Positions 9,650-21,172 of a stretch of 64,000 nucleotides of DNA are shown in pieces. How positions within the stretch are numbered: position 1 is the stretch's first letter; the number at the start of each line of letters is the position of its first letter. The DNA comes from Silene conica (taxonomy: Eukaryota; Streptophyta; Magnoliopsida; Caryophyllales; Caryophyllaceae). The DNA lies in NCBI GenBank assembly GCA_029255685.2, contig CM055318.2, forward strand, positions 811,001 through 875,000, given 5' to 3'. Both the position numbers and the translations under genes were made by a program. Below the pieces are notes generated by a model. The model searched no databases, was not told where the DNA came from, and saw nothing but the letters and a program-made list of their open reading frames with translations.

Positions 9650-11338
9650 AACTTTCTATATTTTGAATGTTTTAGATTAACGATTTGATCAATGACCGTT
9701 AACCAGATTCACTTGTTATCAAATAATTAGTCATCTCTCTTAAACAAATGGACGGGACAGTGAAAGTATATAGTTGGTCACCACAAAAAATATAGTCATT
9801 TGACTGGTTTAAATAAGACCAGAGTACCCCTCTAGGTCATACCTTTTCCATCATATAATTGTTGGCCACATATTTGACCTTCTTAACAACATTCTTCCGA
9901 TTTGTGCATAAGTTCATATAAAGGAATTTGCCTACAAAAAAAATTATACAACCAGATGTATAAAAAAATTGTACAACCATAATACATTTAATTGAGTTTA
10001 TATATATATTTTTTGAGCTTTTAAACTATTTTATGTTATATTTTAATTTTTTGTTATTAAAGCTAAAATATAGTTGAAGTTATTTGTGTTGTTTTTAATT
10101 GTATAATAATATTCTAAATTTAATAGTTTTATAAAGAAGTTCATAAAATTGGTAATGTATTTTATATTCCTTCTACTTAAGCTCAAATTTTTTGTTAAAA
10201 TTTTTAAAATATGCACCATTAGTTTTAAAAGTGTTTTACAAAATTAGTTATATATTACAAAGCTTTTAGACCAATAATAATACAACAATCTTTTGTGTTT
10301 ATTATTTGATATATTTTATTTTCGTCGCAATCTATATTCATTATGAAATTTAACACACCGTAATTCCTCATACACTCGTGCTGTTTTATTTATTGGAAGA
10401 TTCCGTCATGCAATTAAATCATTATTTGCTTGATATATTTTCACTATATATAGTTCCCGACATCAATAGTACTAATCACAATCCAATGACACTTCATATA
10501 ATATTTCAGCTAAAACGGATAGATCCATTTAACGACGACACTTCTATTAAAATGCTCAACAAATTGTAGAAAAAAAGGGTATTTGTGTGTTATCATCTCT
10601 GTGATCCAAATATTACTCCTCGGTTCATAATTTATTTTCCACACTTTTCTCTTTTAATAAATAAACCAACTCACATGGGTGGCGATTATTACATTTCTTA
10701 CTTATTCAAGTTTTTTTTTAATAATTATAAACTCATCTATCTTTTATTACCTTAATAATCGCCTATAAAGCAATTGTAAACTATTAATCAAGATAGAGAG
10801 AGTACGGGAAAGCCAAATACAAATATGAACGGAGACGAGAATCACGAATTACGTAAGGTATGTATTGTCCAACTTAGCTAATTGCATATGAATACATATT
10901 ATTTAAATCAGAAAAATGACTATATTTTTCGTGCTGGGCAGCTATATATTTCTTCTGTCTTGGTCATTTGTCTAAGAGAAATGACTAATTATTTGATGAC
11001 AAATGAACCAAATAGTTCATAAAAACATTCAAAATATGGAAAGGTAAACGCTTTTCCGTGGCACCAAAAAATGAAATAAGTAACAAAAATGATTGGGACG
11101 GAGAAAATATATAAGACGACGCAAAAAATATAAACTTCGTAGCTTGAGCAATAATTTACTTCCTTTATTTACAAATGTACAAGACTATCGTCAGTTCAAA
11201 TAATTATTTCATATTCTACGATATAAAAAAAAGAAAATCAAATAACATTTGTACAAGTATGCAATGCCTACCTAAACACACAAGTTAACTATAGAAGAAT
11301 CAATAGTAAGAGTTAAGCATGAATTATGTAGTTAGAGT

Positions 11339-11590
11339 CTAATTTGTAAAAAAGATAATTATTTCAGCTATCGACGCCAGGAGAACACCAACCAATAAGA
11401 CAATACGCCCTCCAACCCACTCAAGAGTTAGGAGCCCATAAAGCAGCAACAAGGTTGCCACTCCATTTAGTTGACAAATAATTTTTCCTTCTCTTGTGGT
11501 GTTAGGCGAAGGAAACTTAAGATGATAAATTGTTTGTATAGTTACGGCCAGAAATGCAGTCCCCATTTTTGGGGTCACTTTTTCCATCAT
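11339..11590 (-). pseudogene. truncated copy of the small membrane-protein gene, unit 1 left arm
   Basis: The 83-codon frame MMEKVTPKMGTAFLAVTIQT... ends in the same hydrophobic tail as the gene at 7051-7775 and is close to it in sequence. Exon 1 is absent: upstream the homology runs only to the start of exon 2 (KLAQIPKEV) and then enters the palindrome loop. A run of 8 A's, against 6 in the parent gene, puts the basic helix out of frame with the rest. The remaining frame could still start at an internal Met and make two hydrophobic segments. Expression cannot be judged from sequence. Confidence 0.75.
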
Positions 11591-11770
11591 ACAAATCGAC
11601 GCATTTTTTTTATCTTATGAATGACTTCTTTCGGAATTTGCGCAAGTTTTATGTAACCGTATATGCGAATCTATGTGCATGTCCAAGACCGTGTTACTCT
11701 CGCCATTGTGATCCCTACTCTATGGTCTTGGACATTCTAATGGATTCACAAATACGATTACATAAAACTT

Positions 11771-12054
11771 ATGTCAAGTCGGAAAAAAGCTGTTAAGAAG
11801 GTCAAAAATGTATCGAACTATGTAATGGAAAAAGTTACCACAAATATGGGGATTGCGTTTGTGGGCTTAGCTATCCAAACAATTTATCATCTGAAGTTTT
11901 CCATGCCTAACACCACAAGAAAAGAACAAATAGTTTGTCAAATGAATGGGGTTGCGACCTTGTTGCTGCTTTATGGGCTCCTAACTATTAAGTTGGTTGG
12001 AGGCGTATTGCCTTGTTGGTTGTCATTCTACTAGCGTCAATAGCTGCAATAACC
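11771..12054 (+). pseudogene. truncated, frameshifted copy, unit 1 right arm
   Basis: The frame MSSRKKAVKKVKNVSNYVME continues with the family sequence to LVGG. There one G is missing (GTTGGAGGCG, where the left-arm copy reads GTTGGAGGGCG), so the last hydrophobic segment is lost and an 87-codon frame ends at 12034. The correct tail continues in the next frame over 12013-12216 with a new extension. Exon 1 is absent. The same missing base is present in units 2 and 3. Confidence 0.8.
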
Positions 12055-14034
12055 ATCTCTTTACAAATTAAACTCGAACTACATACTCGGTACTTAATAG
12101 TTACTATTGATTCTTCTATAGTTAATTTTAGTGCATGTCTAGGTAGACATTGCATACTTGTGCAAATGTTATTTGAATTTCTTTTCCATATTGTAGAATA
12201 TGAAATAATTATTTGAATTGACGATAGTCTTAGACAGTTGTAAATAAAGGAAATAAATAGTTGCTCAATGTACGCAAATTATATTTTTTGCGTAGGTCTA
12301 TATACTTCCTCCGTCCCGGTCATTGTTACTTATTTCATTTTTTTGTACCCCAGGAAATTGTTTAACTTTCTATATTTTGAATGTTTTTGATTAACGATTT
12401 GATCAATGACCGTTAACCAGATTCACTTGTTATCAAATAATTAGTCATCTCTCTTAAACAAATGGGCGGGACAGTGAAAGTATATAGTTGGTCACCACAA
12501 AAATATAGTCATTTGACTGGTTTAAATAAGACCAGAGTACCCCTCTAGGTCATACCTTTTCCATCATATAATTGTTGGCCACATATTTGACCTTTTTAAC
12601 AACATTCTTCCGATTTTTGCATAAGTTCATATAAAAGAATTTGCCTACAAAAAAAATTATACAACCAGATGTATAAGAAAATTGTACAACCATAATACAT
12701 TTAATTGAGTTTATATATATATTTTTTGAGCTTTTAAACTATTTTATGTTATATTTTAATTTTTTGTTATTAAAGCTAAAATATAGTTGAAGTTATTTGT
12801 GTTGTTTTTAATTGTATAATAATATTCTAAATTTAATAGTTTTATAAAGAAGTTCATAAAATTGGTAATGTATTTTATATTCCTTCTACTTAAGCTCGAA
12901 ATTTTTGTCAAAATTTTTAAAATATGCACCATTAGTTTTAAAAGTGTTTTACAAAATTAGTTATATATTACAAAGCTTTTAGACCAATAATAATACAACA
13001 ATCTTTTGTTTTTATTATTTGATATATTTTATTTTCGACGCAATCTATATTCATTATGAAATTTAACACACCGTAATTCCTCATACACTCGTGCTGTTTT
13101 ATTTATTGGAAGATTCCGTCATGCAATTTAATCATTATTTGCTTGATATATTTTCACTATATATAGTTCCCGACATCAATAGAACTAATCACAATCCAAT
13201 GACACTTCATATAATATTTCAGCTAAAACGGATAGATCCATTTAACGACGACACTTCTATTAAAATGCTCAACAAATTGTAGAAAAAAAGGGTATTTGTG
13301 TGTTATCATCTCTGTGATCCAAATATTACTCCTCGGTTCATAATTTATTTTCCACACTTTTCTCTTTTAGTAAATAAACCAACTCACATGGGTGGCGATT
13401 ATTACATTTCTTACTTATTCAAGTTTTTTTTTAATAATTATAAACTCATCTATCTTTTATTACCTTAATTGTAAACTATTAATCAAGATAGAGAGAGTAC
13501 GGGAAAACCAAATACAAATATGAACGGAGACGAGAATCACGAATTACGTAAGGTATGTATTGTCCAACTTAGCTAATTGCATATGAATACATATTATTTA
13601 AATCAGAAAAATGACTATATTTTTCGTGCTGGGCAGCTATATATTTCTTCTGTCTTGGCCATTTGTCTAAGAGAAATGACTAATTATTTGATGACAAATG
13701 AACCAAATAGTTCATAAAAACATTCAAAATATGGAAAGGTAAACGCTTTTCCGTGGCACCAAAAAATGAAATAAGTAACAAAAATGATTGGGACGGACAA
13801 AATATATAGATCGACGCAAAAAATATAAACTTCGTAGCTTGAGCAATAATTTACTTCCTTTATTTACAAATGTACAAGACTATCGTCAGTTTAAATAATT
13901 ATTTCATATTCTACGATATAAAAAAAAAGAAAATCAAATAACATTTGTACAAGTATGCAATGCCTACCTAAACACACAAGTTAACTATAGAAGAATCAAT
14001 AGTAAGAGTTAAGCATGAATTATGTAGTTAGAGT

Positions 14035-14286
14035 CTAATTTGTAAAAAAGAAAATTATTTCAGCTATTGACGCCAGGAGAACACCAACCAATAAGACAAT
14101 ACGCCCTCCAACCCACTCAAGAGTTAGGAGCCCATAAAGCAGCAACAAGGTTGCCACTCCATTTAGTTGACAAATAATCTTTCCTTCTCTTGTGGTGTTA
14201 GGCGAAGGAAACTTAAGATGATAAATTGTTTGTATAGTTACGGCCAGAAATGCAGTCCCCATTTTTGGGGTCACTTTTTCCATCAT
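14035..14286 (-). pseudogene. truncated copy, unit 2 left arm
   Basis: An 83-codon frame differing from the unit 1 copy by very few residues (EIIFFF for EIIIFF near the end). The A-run upstream of the Met is 7 long, against 6 in the parent gene, so the upstream basic segment is again out of frame. No exon 1. Confidence 0.75.
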
Positions 14287-14465
14287 ACAAATCGACGCAT
14301 TTTTTTATCTTATGAATGACTTTTTTCGGAATTTGCGCAAGTTTTATGTAACCGTATATGCGAATCTATGTGCATGTCCAAGACCGTGTTACTCTCGCCA
14401 TTGTGATCCCTACTCTATGGTCTTGGACATTCTAATGGATTCACAAATACGGTTACATAAAACCT

Positions 14466-14749
14466 ATGTCAAGTCGGAAAAAAGCTGTTAAGAAGGTCAA
14501 AAATGTATCGAACTATGTAATGGAAAAAGTTACCCCAAATATGGGGATTGCGTTTGTGGGCTTAGCTATCCAAACAATCTATCATCTGAAGTTTTCCATG
14601 CCTAACACCACAAGAAAAGAACAAATAGTTTGTCAAATGAATGGGGTTGCGACCTTGTTGCTGCTTTATGGGCTCCTAACTATTAAGTTGGTTGGAGGCG
14701 TATTGCCTTGTTGGTTGTCATTCTACTAGCGTCAATAGCTGCAATAACC
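14466..14749 (+). pseudogene. truncated, frameshifted copy, unit 2 right arm
   Basis: Differs from the unit 1 right-arm frame by a single residue (VTPN for VTTN near residue 22). Same missing G after LVGG, same stop, and the same tail in the next frame (14708-14911). No exon 1. Confidence 0.8.
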
Positions 14750-16680
14750 ATCTCTTTACAAATTAAACTCGAACTACATACTCGGTACTTAATAGTTACT
14801 ATTGATTATTCTATAGTTAATTTGAGTGCATGTCTAGGTAGACATTGCATACTTGTGCAAATGTTATTTGAATTTCTTTTCCATATCGTAGAATATGAAA
14901 TAATTATTTGAATTGACGATAGTCTTAGACAGTTGTAAATAAAGGAAATAAATTGTTGCTCAATGTACGCAAATTATATTTTTTGCGTAGGTCTATATAC
15001 TTCCTCCGTCCCGGTCATTGTTACTTATTTCATTTTTTTGTACCCCAGGAAATTGTTTAACTTTCTATATTTTGAATGTTTTTGATTAACGACTTGATCA
15101 ATGACCGTTAACCAGATTCACTTGTTATCAAATAATTAGTCATCTCTCTTAAACAAATGGGCGGGATAGTGAAAGTATATAGTTGGTCACCACAAAAAAT
15201 ATAGTCATTTGACTGGTTTAAATAAGACCAGAGTACCCCTCTAGGTCATACCTTTTCCATCATATAATTGTTGGCCACATATTTGACCTTCTTAACAACA
15301 TTCTTCCGATTTGTGCATAAGTTCATATAAAGGAATTTGCCTACAAAAAAAATTATCAACCAGATGTATAAGAAAATTGTACAATCATAATACATTTAAT
15401 TGAGTTTATATATATATTTTTTGAGCTTTTAAACTATTTTATGTTATATTTTAATTTTTTGTTATTAAAGCTAAAATATAGTTGAAGTTATTTGTGTTGT
15501 TTTTAATTGTATAATAATATTCTAAATTTAATAGTTTTATAAAAAAGTTCATAAAATTGGTAATGTATTTTATATTCCTTCTACTTAAGCTCAAATTTTT
15601 TGTTAAAATTTTTAAAATATGCACCATTAGTTTTAAAAGTGTTTTACAAAATTAGTTATATATTACAAAGCTTTTAGACCAATAATAATACAACAATCTT
15701 TTGTGTTTATTATTTGATATATTTTATTTTCGTCGCAATCTATATTCATTATGAAATTTAACACACCGTAATTCCTCATACACTCGTGTTGTTTTATTTA
15801 TTGGAAGATTCCGTCATGCAATTAAATCATTATTTGCTTGATATATTTTCACTATATATAGTTCCCGACATCAATAGTACTAATCACAATCCAATGACAC
15901 TTCATATAATATTTCAGCTAAAACGGATAGATCCATTTAACGACGACACTTCTATTAAAATGCTCAACAAATTGTAGAAAAAAAGGGTATTTGTGTGTTA
16001 TCATCTCTGTGATCCAAATATTACTCCTCGGTTCATAATTTATTTTCCACACTTTTCTCTTTTAATAAATAAACCAACTCACATGGGTGGCGATTATTAC
16101 ATTTCTTACTTATTCAAGTTTTTTTTTAATAATTATAAACTCATCTATCTTTTATTACCTTAATAATCGCCTATAAAGCAATTGTAAACTATTAATCAAG
16201 ATAGAGAGAGTACGGGAAAGCCAAATACAAATATGAACGGAGACGAGAATCACGAATTACGTAAGGTATGTATTGTCCAACTTAGCTAATTGCATATGAA
16301 TACATATTATTTAAATCAGAAAAATGACTATATTTTTCGTGCTGGGCAGCTATATATTTCTTCTGTCTTGGTCATTTGTCTAAGAGAAATGACTAATTAT
16401 TTGATGACAAATGAACCAAATAGTTCATAAAAACATTCAAAATATGGAAAGGTAAACGCTTTTCCGTGGCACCAAAAAATGAAATAAGTAACAAAAATGA
16501 TTGGGACGGAGAAAATATATAGATCGACGCAAAAAATATAAACTTCGTAGCTTGAGCAATAATTTACTTCCTTTATTTACAAATGTACAAGACTATCGTC
16601 AGTTCAAATAATTATTTCATATTCTACGATATAAAAAAAAAGAAAATAAAATAACATTTGTACAAGTATGCAATGCCTAC

Positions 16681-16998
16681 CTAGACACTCAAATTAACTA
16701 CAGAAGAATCAATAGTAAGAGTTAAGCATGGAGTATGTAGTTGGAGTCTAATTTGTAAAAAGATAATTGTTGCAGCTATTGACGCCAGGAGAACACCAAC
16801 CAATAAGGCAATACGCCCTCCAACCCGCTCAAGAGTTAGGAGCCCATAAAGCAGCAACAAGGTTGCCACTCCATTTAGTTGACAAATAATTTTTCCCTCT
16901 CCTGTGGTGTTAGGCGAAGGAAACTTGAGATGATAAATTGTTTGTATAGTTACGGCCAGAAATGCAGTCCCCATTTTTGGGGTCACTTTTTCCATCAT
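16681..16998 (-). pseudogene. truncated copy, unit 3 left arm, with C-terminal read-through
   Basis: A 105-codon frame. One T is missing from the T-run near the usual stop (5 instead of 6), so the family stop after the last hydrophobic segment is skipped and 20-odd residues are added (IRLQLHTPC...). Unlike units 1 and 2, the upstream A-run is 6 long, so the basic KIKNAS-like segment is in frame with the Met. No exon 1. Confidence 0.75.
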
Positions 16999-17176
16999 AC
17001 AAATCGACGCATTTTTTATTTTCTGAATGACTTCTTTTGGAATTTGCGCAAATTTTATGTAACCGTATATGCGAATCTATGTGCATGTCCAAGACCGTGT
17101 TACTCTCGCCATTGTGATCCCTACTCTATGGTCTTGGACATTCTAAAGGATTCACTAATACGGTTACATAAAACTT

Positions 17177-17460
17177 ATGTCAAGTCGGAAAAAAGCTGTT
17201 AAGAAGGTCAAAAATGTATCGAACTATGTAATGGAAAAAGTTACCCCAAATATGGGGATTGCGTTTGTGGGCTTAGCTATCCAAACAATTTATCATCTGA
17301 AGTTTTCCATGCCTAACATCACAAGAAAAGAACAAATAGTTTGTCAAATGAATGGGGTTGCGACCTTGTTGCTGCTTTATGGGCTCCTAACTATTAAGTT
17401 GGTTGGAGGCGTATTGCCTTGTTGGTTGTCATTCTACTAGCGTCATTAGCTGCAATAACC
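17177..17460 (+). pseudogene. truncated, frameshifted copy, unit 3 right arm
   Basis: The same 87-codon frame and the same missing G as in units 1 and 2; one residue differs (PNIT for PNTT). The downstream second-frame tail is broken further on, where four bases of GTGCATGTCTAG are lost. Confidence 0.8.
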
Positions 17461-17770
17461 ATCTCTTTACAAATTAAACTCGAACTACATACTCGGTACT
17501 TAATAGTTACTATTGATTCTTCTATAGTTAATTTGAGTGTCTAGGTAGACATTGCATACTTGTACAAATGTTATTTGAATTTCTTTTCCATATCGTAGAA
17601 TATGAAATAATTATTTGAATTGACGATAGTGTTAGACAATTGTAAATAAAGGAAATAAATTGTTGCTCAAGGTACGCAAATTATATTTTTAGCGTAGGTC
17701 TATATAAGTCCTCCGTCTCGGTCATTTGTTAATTACTTATTTCATTTTTTTGTATTTGAGGAAATTGTTT

Positions 17771-18376
17771 AACTTTCTATATTTTGAATGTTTTTGATTA
17801 ACAATTTGATCAATGACAGTTAACCTAATTCACTTGTCATTAAATAATTAGTCATTTCCCCTAAACATATAGTTGGTCACTACGAAAAATATAGTCATTT
17901 GGCTGGTTTAAGTAATTCCCGAGTACCTATCTAGATTATACATTTTCCATCATATAATTGTTGGCCACATATTTGACATTCTCAACAACATTCTTCCGAT
18001 TTTTGCATAAGTTTATATAAAGGAATTTGCCTACAAAAAAATTTATACAGCCAGATGTATAAGAGAATTGTATAATCATAATACATTTAATTGAGGTGAT
18101 GTATATATTTTTTGAGCTTTTAAACTTTTTTAAGTTATATTTTAATTTTTTGTCATTAAAACTAAAATATAGTTGAACTTATTTGTATTGTTTTTAATTG
18201 TATAATAATTTTCTAAGCTTAATATATTTATAAAGAAGTTCATAATATAGTTCATATTCTTTCCGCTTAAACTCGAATTTTTTGTTAAAAACTTAAAATA
18301 TGTACCATTAGTTTGAAAAGTGTTTTACAAAATTAGTTATATATTACAAAGCTTTTAGACCAATAATAATACAATA
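17771..18376. repeat. partial, diverged fourth array unit
   Basis: Homologous to the first 600 bp of a unit (AACTTTCTATATTTTG through ACCAATAATAATACAA) but with many substitutions and indels, so it is older than the three full units. Homology stops at about 18376, before the gene copies. Confidence 0.85.
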
Positions 18377-19073
18377 TGACTAAATGCTAATAATTTCGGG
18401 TAGGGTCAATTATATTCGAGCGATTTTGTTGGGTCAACATTATACAATTAAGGTGTAGGTCTGTCCATTGGGTCAATTCAGGTTTGGTGTCATGCTCGGC
18501 CTGTTGGCATTAAAAATTTATTTAAGTGTCGAAAATATAGAAATGAATTGAATTGAGTTAATAAAATATAAATTACTTAATTTAATTATCTCTGTTTCTT
18601 TTAAAATCAAACTAGTGTAACACCCGTGAAAAATCACAGGGTTGTATACACTTATTTTTAAAGACGGCGAAGGTATATTCATTTCAATATATAGCAATTC
18701 TATTAATTCGAACAAATTAAATTTTAACGGGATGTTATTCTTATTAAATATTCAAATCAATTGATAATTTTATACAATTCAAGATTGGTTGATGTGAAAG
18801 TTGTTGTGTAAAATTTAAGTCAGAGTTGCACTATTCAGATTAGGGTTTTAGCCTTGAATTTACTCATTATCTTTTAGGTTATGTGGTTGAGAAGTCTGAT
18901 TAGCTTTAATTAAATATGATGCACAAATTATTGAGAGGTCGCAGGAATTTTTTATTTTAATACAAAATACAGTCGCACGAATCCATTTATAATCAAAAAT
19001 AACCAATTTTACAATGTAGCAACCACAATAAACTGAAATTGCATTTAGTAAGTAAAATACTTAAAATCAATAC

Positions 19074-19335
19074 CTGATGTAGGACGATAAAGTGGTTGTT
19101 TACTGTTTTGTGACGGTAAATGATCAGTTCTCTGCCGATGTGTGTTTGTTATTTCACGTAGGGCAAACACTGTATTTTCTGAAAGATGTAAAAAAAGTAA
19201 ATCAGAAAAGGAACAAAAGGAACAACAATTGAAATTCTACCACAACTATATAATAGAGATAAACTAACCTTTATCACGTTCATTGCTTTTTCTTTTATGG
19301 TTCTTTGATACTGGTTGGCCATGATTTTCTGCCAT
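19074..19335 (-). pseudogene. 5' exons of a helicase-like (Helitron/PIF1-type) N-terminal region
   Basis: Exon 1 (19335-19269) starts MAENHGQPVSKNHKRKSNER. Exon 2 (19178-19074) begins at a TTTCAG acceptor and keeps frame across a phase-1 intron: ENTVFALREITNTHRQR, then a basic Ser/Pro-rich stretch, ending at CATCAG|GTATTG. Short basic leader exons with a (L)xxITN motif are seen in plant PIF1/Helitron helicase genes, so that origin is suggested but not proven. No helicase motif follows before the Helitron 3' end 460 bp away, so the gene is truncated. Orientation matches the Helitron. Confidence 0.45.
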
Positions 19336-19929
19336 GGGATTCTAGATAGGTTTTTAATAATATTTAGTTTTCAGATAAGTGAATAAAACATATTATGCAG
19401 TGGTATTAATAGGGTTTAGGGTTTTGTTTATGTTTAGGGTTTTGTTATTTTAAAGACAAATTGGGTTATATGAAGTGCGGGCTCATTTTTTTCTCATGAT
19501 ACTTGCTGTGTATTATGGGCTCATCTATTTATGGAAACTTTTAAGTGTGGCAGGATTCTAATGATGCCTATATGTTTTATCAACGTAAAATTTTCATTTT
19601 TCATTTTGTATATCTTAACCGTGATATTCAAATCTGTTCTAAAAATATTTCTAATGATACAAATTTAATTCTAATGGTCAGATACAAATCTTCTCCTTTT
19701 TCCAACAGTTCTGCCTTTCCAACAGTTCAAATTACTATTACCCTTTTTCCAACAGTAAGATAATTTAATTTATAGATGATACAAATCTTCTCCTTTTTCC
19801 AACAGTTATGCCTTTCGATATTCAAATTTGTTCTAAAAAAAACAAACACCAATAAGAACTAAAATATTTAGAATTAACGTTGAACACCAATAAGAAGGTT
19901 AAAAAGAAGATTACAATGAGTCACTTAAT

Positions 19930-20870
19930 ATTCTTGCTTGAGTTGCTGTCGTTGAATATTCTGTGGGGATAGTTAATTATTTACTGAGTGCTGAAGATTG
20001 TTTTGCGCGTGAGCAGTACAGTGACTGCTTCAGTTCTGCCTTATATTTGAAGTCTACAATCACTGTCAGTGATACTGTTGGATGGTTGCCCCTAGCTAGC
20101 CGACCTGACTTTGTGTGCCTTAAGAAACGGACCAGTAATTAGTGACGTATATGCTACTCTCAATGGTGGATGCTCTATTTTCATTAATAGTTTAGCGGTT
20201 GTTGCACATAATAGTTTATGAGACTCTGTTGGCTTTTTCTGTAGATTTGGCTATTTTAAAAAGGATCACCTAATAAGGCTTCTAAAGCAGGTTATACTGA
20301 ATAAAGTACATCCACTGCAAGGTGTGGCTGCTAGAAATGTATTTAATGCTGCTGATGTTACTACACTTTTAGGGGAAGGATCCTTCTCACTGTTAGGCTG
20401 TAAGTTCTTTATTGAGTACTTTGATTAGTCGGTATCTTACAAATTTCATGCCCTTTTATTAAGAAGTTTAGTGATTTATCTAGCTGTATTTTCTAGCAGA
20501 CGATGTAAAAGAAAAGAAAAGTATGCCAGACAATGTTGGTGCAAAAGATGCAGAATAATTGTAAGCTAAGGGGGCATCGTGATGCTGTTTATTGTGGTAA
20601 GCTGACTACTTCTATATGATTGTAGATGTCAGTAAATTTAAGGATATCAAGCTTAGAGGTTATAACTTCATTTTTTTTATGATTGTTCATGCTATGACGT
20701 GGGAGGATGGAGACGACCTCATTGTTGGGATCCCATCAAAAGTTTTACAATATCAAGGTATTTTTCTCAGTCTGTTGATAAGTGAACACTATGGTACTCT
20801 GTCGCTGATGGTTATCTATTTTTGTAGGATCAGCGACGTAGATCAGATATGCGAGGAAGGATGTATTTCT
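19930..20870 (+). pseudogene. exon-like fragments of an unidentified gene inside the Helitron
   Basis: Three plus-strand blocks look like decayed coding exons. One is at about 19953-20141 (SVGIVNYLLSAEDCFAREQY, later DTVGWLPLASRPDFVCLKKR, then a stop). One is at about 20235-20400 (FKKDHLIRLLKQVILNKVHP, LQGVAARNVFNAADVTTLLG, ending EGSFSLLGC). One is at 20616-20757 (VSKFKDIKLRGYNF, GDDLIVGIPSKVLQYQ, with a CAAG|GTATTT donor). Codon usage and amino-acid content are protein-like, but I do not recognise the family and no continuous model can be built. They run opposite to the Helitron's own orientation. Confidence 0.45.
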
Positions 20871-21172
20871 TAGAAATTTTAGTATTATAGGAAATTGTTT
20901 ATACTGTTTGGGTGCATATAGTAATGTGGAGTTCCTGCATGAAGTCTCACACACATTTAAAGATGACAATTAAGTAAGGTAAAACAATTAAAATAAGTAA
21001 ATTAACTCTATGAATTGCACTACACGGATAGGGTCACCATCGTCTCAGTAAATTAAATAAACCTTGAAAACATAAAGTTAAGTGCTGAAACGCATGCTTA
21101 AATAAAAGAAGTCCTACCAAAACACAACAACTTTCTGAATAGTTGATCAATTTAAGATCAAACACTTTGTAA

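Larger units (their letters stand above)
9650..12363. repeat. tandem array unit 1 (2714 bp)
   Basis: The unit starts at AACTTTCTATATTTTGAATG. That word recurs at 12364, 15059 and 17771, which sets the period. The first 1.3 kb is AT-rich DNA without a gene; the last 1.4 kb is a near-palindrome (10948 into unit 2) holding two opposed truncated gene copies. The short frame at 10378-10569 recurs in every unit but overlaps the broken-unit homology at 1.9 kb, where it is not maintained, so I do not call it a gene. Differences from units 2 and 3 are scattered single bases. Confidence 0.95.
10948..12490. repeat. palindrome 1: arms of about 740 bp around a 33-base loop
   Basis: The left arm ends GTGCATGTCCAAGACC (11690); the right arm begins GGTCTTGGACAT (11724). 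Pairing continues outward through both gene copies, their 3' flanks (TTACAAATGTACAAG against CTTGTGCAAATG) and a Stowaway-like MITE in each arm (TGATTGGGACGGAG against CTTCCTCCGTCCCGGTCA). The arms carry substitutions and small indels, so they are diverged and not a recent foldback. A read-through transcript would form one very long double-stranded hairpin. Confidence 0.9.
12364..15058. repeat. tandem array unit 2 (2695 bp)
   Basis: As unit 1, but lacking 18-19 bp around ATCGCCTATAAAGC (present near 10755 and 16165), which accounts for its shorter length. Confidence 0.95.
13643..15176. repeat. palindrome 2, loop at 14386-14418
   Basis: Same structure as palindrome 1, with a 33-base loop and arms ending GTCCAAGACC / GGTCTTGGAC. 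Confidence 0.9.
15059..17770. repeat. tandem array unit 3 (2712 bp)
   Basis: As unit 1; retains the ATCGCCTATAAAGC segment. Its right-hand part, beyond about 17540, is more diverged from units 1 and 2 than the rest of the unit is. Confidence 0.95.
16356..17865. repeat. palindrome 3, loop at 17097-17129
   Basis: Same structure and loop as palindromes 1 and 2. The outer part of its right arm lies in the diverged fourth partial unit. Confidence 0.85.

Noticed and set aside
10378..10569. 63-codon frame present in all three array units (10378, 13091, 15786)
   Set aside because: It recurs only because the unit is duplicated; in the older broken unit at 1.9 kb the same stretch is not maintained as a frame, and it has no domain or signal.
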